This document shows, piece by piece, positions 59,770 to 64,000 of a stretch of 64,000 bases of DNA. Location: contig NZ_JAAKZG010000001.1 in NCBI RefSeq assembly GCF_011045115.1, forward strand, positions 186,001 to 250,000. Direction: 5' to 3'. A program made the translations under genes and the position numbers. The notes beneath the pieces were generated by a model. The model was not told where the DNA came from. It was given only the letters and a program-made list of their open reading frames with translations, and made no database searches. Each line of letters starts with the position of its first letter. Positions within the stretch are counted from its first letter, which is position 1. This DNA comes from Mesorhizobium zhangyense. GTDB lineage: Bacteria; Pseudomonadota; Alphaproteobacteria; Rhizobiales; Rhizobiaceae.

Positions 59770-59934
59770 ATATCCATTGTGCAGAGCAGCATTTGCATGG
59801 CTGCCATGTGTTTCATCGAAACCGCGACTGAAACTTTCTTGCCACTCGGCCCGTATTTTCCTGTCCCGGCCGAAAGCAGGTTTTTCCTCGTCGCAAGACG
59901 CATTCGGGCCGCACTTCGGTGTGGCCCGTTTTTT
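59770..59934 (+). ncRNA. Candidate plus-strand small RNA ending in a strong terminator
   Basis: The stretch 59724-60066 has no convincing coding gene; ORFs there lack start sites and family features. Near its middle is a strong terminator on the plus strand, CGGGCCGCAC-TTCG-GTGTGGCCCG with one G-U pair (59905-59928) followed by six T. The nearest upstream plus-strand gene ends 1.5 kb away, with two minus-strand genes between, so the terminator most likely ends a transcript that begins at about 59770, after the TATAAT. I cannot assign it to a known RNA family. The rest of the gap (59935-60066) is AT-rich promoter-like sequence for the J-domain-like gene. Confidence 0.45.
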
Positions 59935-60066
59935 GGCAGGTCTGTTTGCATGAAACGGATTGCACCTAAATTTCTCCACATCACGCCAAGCTATTTTTAA
60001 CGAGCGCTGTCCTATGGTCGGGAGCGAAATGGCCAGTCGCGCGCGTTGACGGCAGAGGAGCCTGTC

Positions 60067-60555
60067 TTGGGAACAAACACTACCCGCGATTTCGCCTCGC
60101 TGCTTGACGATCTTTTCGTCAATCCGGCTCCATTCGAGGAGGCATCTCCCCGCCCATCGGTGCCGTTCGATTATATGTCCGTTGCCGATGAGCTTCATTC
60201 CGGTCGGATCAAAGTCTCGACGGAGACCGCTACCGCCGAATATCGCGACGCTTCCGAGAATTTCGAGGCTGGCTTTGCCGCATTGCTAGCGAATCTCGAT
60301 CGGTTGGCTGCGGACGAAGTGGCCGAGATCGAAAAGCTGCCGCCGATAGATCCCGAGGAGATTGCCAAGGAACTTGGATTGGCGGCGGCAAAAGCGAGTG
60401 CCGACTTTGGCCGGCTCCGTCGGAGTTTTGCTTTCCACAATCATCCCGACCGCGTGGCGCCGCATCTGCGCCAGCGCGCCATGGTGCGCATGCAGGTCGC
60501 CAACATGCTGATCGACGACGCCAAGCGGCGGGCCGCCAAGCCAGCCAAGCGCTGA
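60067..60555 (+). CDS. J-domain-like (HPD motif) protein
   Basis: A 162-residue protein. The first ~110 residues are acidic, with no known domain; the C terminus has a J-domain-like helix-HPD-helix unit, LRRSFAFHNHPDRVAP followed by HLRQRAMVRMQVANMLIDDA. It is probably a DnaK co-chaperone or a scaffold, but the J-domain is at the unusual C-terminal end. I chose the TTG at 60067, which has GAGGAG 6 nt upstream; an earlier TTG at 60046 has no ribosome site. Confidence 0.7.
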   Translation: MGTNTTRDFASLLDDLFVNPAPFEEASPRPSVPFDYMSVADELHSGRIKVSTETATAEYRDASENFEAGFAALLANLDRLAADEVAEIEKLPPIDPEEIAKELGLAAAKASADFGRLRRSFAFHNHPDRVAPHLRQRAMVRMQVANMLIDDAKRRAAKPAKR

Positions 60556-60693
60556 CGGGCAAATTCACCATATCCTGATCGACATTTGCGCAGGCGGTGG
60601 CTTGGCGGGCCGCATTGCTGTGGTCTATGTATGCACCCGCGCACCCTCCCAGCGCGACCACGCAAGATATCCCGCCAAGTCCGGAGACTTCCC

Positions 60694-61746
60694 ATGCAGC
60701 AGCGCCGCATTGGCCGCACCGATCTCACTGTTTCGAAAATCTGCCTCGGCACCATGACATGGGGGCAACAGAACACGGAGGCTGAGGGTCATGCCCAGAT
60801 GGACCTCGCTTTCTCGCGCGGCGTGAATTTTCTCGACACAGCCGAACTCTACTCGATCCCGCCAAAGCCCGAGACGCAGGGCAGCACCGAAATCATCGTC
60901 GGCAACTGGATGAAGGCGCGCGGCAACCGCGACAGCGTTGTGCTTGCATCCAAGGTCGTCGGCCGCACTTCCAATGAATGGTTCCGGGGAGGGCGGCCGT
61001 CGAAGCTGGTGCGCGCCGACATCTTAGATGCGGTCGAGAAATCGCTGAAAAGGCTGCAGATCGACTATATCGATCTCTACCAGATCCATTTTCCGGATCG
61101 GCTTATCCCCTGGGGCTCCAACCCGACGCGTATCGCTAATGAGCCGGGCAAGCGCGCCGAGGATGAAACGCCGATTGCCGAGACGCTTGCTGTCTTCGAC
61201 GAGTTGGTGAAGGCCGGCAAGATCAGGCATCTCGGCCTGTCCAACGAAAGCTCCTGGGGCGCGATGCGCTTTCTTAACGAGAGCGACAAGGGCATCGGCC
61301 CTCGCGCAGCCTCGGTGCAGAACGCCTACAACCTCGTCAACCGCACATTCGAGATCAATCTTGCCGAAGTGTGCGAACGCGAGGATGTCAGCCTTCTTGC
61401 CTATTCGCCGTTGGCGCAGGGCTATCTGACCGGAAAATACGACCACGGCGCGCGGCCTGAAGGCGCGCGCACCACGCTGTTCAATCGCGCCCAGCGCTAC
61501 GAGACGCCCTATGCCGCCGAGGCCCATCTCGCCTATAACGAGCTTGCCAGAAACTTCGGCATGGAGCCGGCGCTCTTCGCCAACGCCTATGTGACGAGCC
61601 GCTGGTTCGTGACCTCCAACATCATCGGCGCCACCTCGATTCCGCAGCTCGAAATGGCGCTGGCGTCGGCTGACGTGACCTGGACCGACGAGATGCAGAA
61701 GGCCGTCGACGACATTCACCAGCGCGTCGGCAATCCGTGCCCCTGA
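60694..61746 (+). CDS. Aldo/keto reductase (Tas/YajO-like)
   Basis: A 350-residue NADPH-dependent reductase with the (alpha/beta)8 fold. The catalytic tetrad is visible: the aspartate and tyrosine in FLDTAELYS, the lysine in VVLASKVVGR and the histidine in LYQIHFPDRL; SNESSWGAM and STLFN-like blocks fit the family. The closest E. coli relative is Tas. The ATG at 60694 has GGAG at 7 nt. Confidence 0.93.
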   Translation: MQQRRIGRTDLTVSKICLGTMTWGQQNTEAEGHAQMDLAFSRGVNFLDTAELYSIPPKPETQGSTEIIVGNWMKARGNRDSVVLASKVVGRTSNEWFRGGRPSKLVRADILDAVEKSLKRLQIDYIDLYQIHFPDRLIPWGSNPTRIANEPGKRAEDETPIAETLAVFDELVKAGKIRHLGLSNESSWGAMRFLNESDKGIGPRAASVQNAYNLVNRTFEINLAEVCEREDVSLLAYSPLAQGYLTGKYDHGARPEGARTTLFNRAQRYETPYAAEAHLAYNELARNFGMEPALFANAYVTSRWFVTSNIIGATSIPQLEMALASADVTWTDEMQKAVDDIHQRVGNPCP

Positions 61747-61830
61747 ACGACAGATTGTGACGTTCTGGCCAGTGGACCGGCCCGGGCCTGCCCGATAAGT
61801 TGCGCGCCATATTCACGAGAGGAAAAAATC

Positions 61831-62370
61831 ATGACTGATATCTGGTTCCGCACGGGCGAGGCGACGGTGCTTGCGGCCGAAGGACAGGCGACGGACGCGA
61901 TGCCCGAGGTTCTGATCGGCTCGGTACGCGGGCCGGTGGGGCAGGCTTTCGCCTCGATGATGGGACAGGTGAAGGGCCATACCCGCATGTTCGTCGTGCG
62001 CGACCTGAACCAGCAGGTGAAGCCGGCAACCATGATGACGACGAAGGGCACCATCAAGAACATGGCCTATGCCGAGCTGCTCGGCGGCGTGGTGCAGGCA
62101 GCCACCGGCGACGCGATCGTCGATTGCCTTGCTGAGGGCATCCTGCCGAAGGACGAGGCCGAAGAGCTTTGCATGATCATCATGATCTGGCTCGATCCGC
62201 GCTGTGCGGAGGACGAGAACCTCGACAAGAAGGATCTCTACCGCACCAATTACGAAGCGACCAAGATCGCCATCTCGCGCGCCATGACCGGCAAGCCGAC
62301 GGTTGACGAGCTGATCGCCAACCGCAAGACGGTGAAGCATTATGCGCTCGACGGCGTCATCGACTACTGA
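61831..62370 (+). CDS. Formaldehyde-activating enzyme (Fae) paralog
   Basis: A 179-residue protein of the Fae family, which condenses formaldehyde with tetrahydromethanopterin in methylotrophs. Several blocks line up well with Methylobacterium Fae from memory: EVLIGSVRGPVGQAF, CLAEGILPKDEAEEL and TNYEATKIAISRAMTGKPT. The N-terminal active-site histidine (V-A-H-I-D-L in Fae) aligns with methionine (D-A-M-P-E-V), so this paralog may not do the usual reaction. No other methanopterin genes are in the window. A GGAAAA-type ribosome site precedes the ATG at 61831. Confidence 0.88.
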   Translation: MTDIWFRTGEATVLAAEGQATDAMPEVLIGSVRGPVGQAFASMMGQVKGHTRMFVVRDLNQQVKPATMMTTKGTIKNMAYAELLGGVVQAATGDAIVDCLAEGILPKDEAEELCMIIMIWLDPRCAEDENLDKKDLYRTNYEATKIAISRAMTGKPTVDELIANRKTVKHYALDGVIDY

Positions 62371-62513
62371 GCGATCGTTTCCTAACTCGTCCCGCCGGTC
62401 ATCTGACGCGGTTTTCTGCGCTTCCGGTGCTCATGGACCTAATGTCCATTCCGCTCCGGTTCTCGAAATCCCACGCCATATGCCTCGGCAGGGCGAGTTA
62501 TCAAAACGATCGC
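62371..62513. repeat. 143-bp palindromic intergenic element
   Basis: Starting right after the fae stop codon, 62371-62513 is one long imperfect palindrome. The outer 10 bp are exact inverted copies (GCGATCGTTT and AAACGATCGC), with more matches inward (TAACTCG, GCCG, CAT). The middle closes in a perfect hairpin, ATGGAC-CTAAT-GTCCAT, flanked by CCGG pairs. By eye roughly two thirds of the positions pair. No target-site duplication is visible. This is the form of a RIME-type or other mosaic intergenic element of rhizobia. No second copy was seen in this window. Confidence 0.7.
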
Positions 62514-62614
62514 TCCGCTCTGGCTGGACCTCCGCTTAAGCCGCGCTGGCTGTGATTTCCGCGACCGCAAGGGTCTATGGATGCGTCCCTAGACCTTCCG
62601 GCCGCCAGAGTTCC

Positions 62615-63523
62615 ATGTCCATGAGCAGCACCTCCATCACTGCGCCTGCGATCTTGCGATCGCAACGCTGGGCGTTGGCCGCGCTGCTCCTAGGCGGCAT
62701 CGTCATTGGCTGCTCGCCGATTTTCGTGCGGCTTTCCGAAGTCGGGCCGATGATGACGGCGTTCTGGCGCGTGGCGCTGGGAATGTTGCCGCTGCTCGCC
62801 TGGCAGGCTGCCAGCCCGGCACGCGGCGAGGCCGATGCACGGCCCGCCGGCTTTTCCGATTATATCGCCCTTTGCGTGCCCGGCGTCATGCTGGCGGGCG
62901 ATCTCGTCGCCTGGCACATCTCGCTTCACCTGACGTCGGTGGCCAATGCGACGCTGCTCGCCAATATGGCGCCGATCTTCGTGACGCTGGGCGGCTGGCT
63001 GCTTTTTCGCACGAAGATCAGCCGCATTTTCCTCGCCGGGCTCGCTCTGGCGCTGGCCGGCGTCGTCATCCTCAAGGGCGGGCCGGCAGCCTTGGGCGGC
63101 GGCGACATCAAGGGCGACGTCATCGCCATCATCGCCGCGGTCTTTTATGCCGGCTACATCCTTTCGCTCGGAAAGGTGCGCAGCCGCTATTCGACGCTGA
63201 CCGTAATGCTGTGGACCACCGGCTCGGCAGCCATCTGCATGCTGCCGCTGGCGCTGTTCTTCGAAACCGGGTTCTGGCCTCTCACATTGTTCGGCTGGGC
63301 GATTCTGCTCGGTCTTGCCTGGATTACCCACGCCGGCGGGCAGGGGCTGATCATCTTCGCGCTGGCCTGGCTGCCGGCGGCCTTCTCGTCGCTGACGCTG
63401 CTGATCCAGCCTGTGGTCGCGACCATACTGGCGTGGCTTGTTCTCAGCGAGACGATCGGCATCATGCAGGCGGTTGGCGGGATCATCGTCCTTGCCGGGA
63501 TACTGGTCGCGCGGCGCGGCTAG
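62615..63523 (+). CDS. EamA/DMT-family transporter
   Basis: A 302-residue membrane protein with ten predicted helices in two EamA repeats. Typical features are VIGCSPIFVRLSEVGPMMTA at helix 1 and LIQPVVATILAWLVLSETIG in the last repeat. It is an exporter of small metabolites of unknown identity. The ATG at 62615 (or the in-frame ATG at 62621) is preferred. It lies downstream of the palindromic element. Confidence 0.88.
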   Translation: MSMSSTSITAPAILRSQRWALAALLLGGIVIGCSPIFVRLSEVGPMMTAFWRVALGMLPLLAWQAASPARGEADARPAGFSDYIALCVPGVMLAGDLVAWHISLHLTSVANATLLANMAPIFVTLGGWLLFRTKISRIFLAGLALALAGVVILKGGPAALGGGDIKGDVIAIIAAVFYAGYILSLGKVRSRYSTLTVMLWTTGSAAICMLPLALFFETGFWPLTLFGWAILLGLAWITHAGGQGLIIFALAWLPAAFSSLTLLIQPVVATILAWLVLSETIGIMQAVGGIIVLAGILVARRG

Positions 63524-63694
63524 GGTGTGTCGAGGTTCAGGCGATGGCCGACTGCAAACGCACCCACATATTTTAGCCGGCCTCGCGTCATCAAACTGCA
63601 ATAAACAAAGCTTGATCGGCCAATCGATTGCATTAGACGGCGAAACGAATAAACAGGAATCTACGCTAGAATTCCTGTGAAAAGCCGTTCCGCC

Positions 63695-64000
63695 ATGAAG
63701 CACCGAATCCTGTTCGGTTCGTACCCGATTCCGCGCTTTGCCGGGGTGCCGAGCCACAATTTCATCGTCTGGGTCGATCCCGACGGGCGGCCGCTCTACG
63801 AGATCAATGGCGGGGCGAGTAATCCCGACGGCACCTTCAACTATTTTTCGATCTTCGGCCGACTGACCGCGGTGGAAACCGACTATGCGCACCGCAATCT
63901 CGCATATTGCCCGGAATTCCATACCCGCCCGACGTCCCGCACCGTGCTGTTGCTGGAAGCGTCTCATCGCGAGGTCGCAGCGCGCTGGGCGCGGGGCATG
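63695..64000 (+). CDS. Unknown protein, truncated by the window end
   Basis: An open frame of 102 codons that runs past the end of the window. It begins MKHRILFGSYPIPRFAGVPS, then HNFIVWVDPDGRPLYEINGG, and includes TVLLLEASHREVAARWARGM at the last codons seen. It is not low-complexity and has normal codon use for the region, but I do not recognise the family. An in-frame GTG at 63677 is another possible start; no clear ribosome site is seen for either. Confidence 0.55.
   Translation, partial: MKHRILFGSYPIPRFAGVPSHNFIVWVDPDGRPLYEINGGASNPDGTFNYFSIFGRLTAVETDYAHRNLAYCPEFHTRPTSRTVLLLEASHREVAARWARGM

Noticed and set aside
59707-60198. A 163-codon minus-strand ORF spanning the gap after the 54-residue gene
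   Set aside because: It overlaps the candidate small RNA, its terminator and the start of the J-domain-like gene, and has no ribosome site or family-like sequence.

Overview
The window is a chromosomal segment of an alphaproteobacterium of the order Hyphomicrobiales (Rhizobiales), most likely family Phyllobacteriaceae (Mesorhizobium/Aminobacter-like). This is inferred from the GC-rich codon use, the gene order and the family content: the desulfurase-sufB-sufC-sufD-sufS-sufT-sufA order, recA-alaS-icd, a purine cluster beside bolA and grxD, an F1-ATPase zeta subunit (DUF1476), DUF1127 and DUF3008 proteins, and candidate Irr-type iron control boxes. It is almost entirely housekeeping and densely coding. 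I saw no rRNA, tRNA, CRISPR array, transposase or prophage.

Layout. 0-10 kb: IalB-like secreted protein, M23 envelope peptidase, a 25-residue membrane peptide, Bcp peroxiredoxin, a giant AsmA/DUF3971 protein, TyrS, AnmK, a PaiB-like protein and a hydrolase. 10-18 kb: the SUF iron-sulfur operon behind a candidate Irr box, with a parDE toxin-antitoxin pair lodged between sufT and sufA. 18-31 kb: GFA and TfoX-N proteins, a degenerate PfkB kinase, recA, alaS, icd, a SPOUT methyltransferase, murI, an FTR1/cupredoxin iron-uptake pair behind a second Irr-like box, an HxlR regulator with its divergent oxidoreductase, and rpsD. 31-49 kb: ttcA, an efflux pump, grxD and bolA (separated by a phosphodiester glycosidase), two polysaccharide-type transferases, purL, a MocR regulator, purQ-kptA-purS-purC, the ATPase zeta subunit, an aldolase and purB. 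49-64 kb: secreted and membrane proteins, a P1 peptidase with a solute-binding protein, a flavin reductase, a CoxD-CoxE-XdhC-XdhC-MoeA/MobA maturation module without its enzyme, a candidate small RNA, a J-domain-like protein, an aldo/keto reductase, an atypical formaldehyde-activating enzyme followed by a 143-bp palindromic element, a DMT exporter and a truncated unknown gene.

How the genes fit together. Iron is the main shared theme: SUF assembly, the Grx4/BolA pair (iron-sulfur trafficking), FTR1 iron uptake and two similar candidate Irr sites. The purine enzymes PurC, PurS, PurQ, PurL and PurB all lie within about 11 kb. The 52.5-57.5 kb genes look like one operon for maturing a molybdenum hydroxylase encoded elsewhere. 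All functional calls come from reading motifs by eye; no database search was run.
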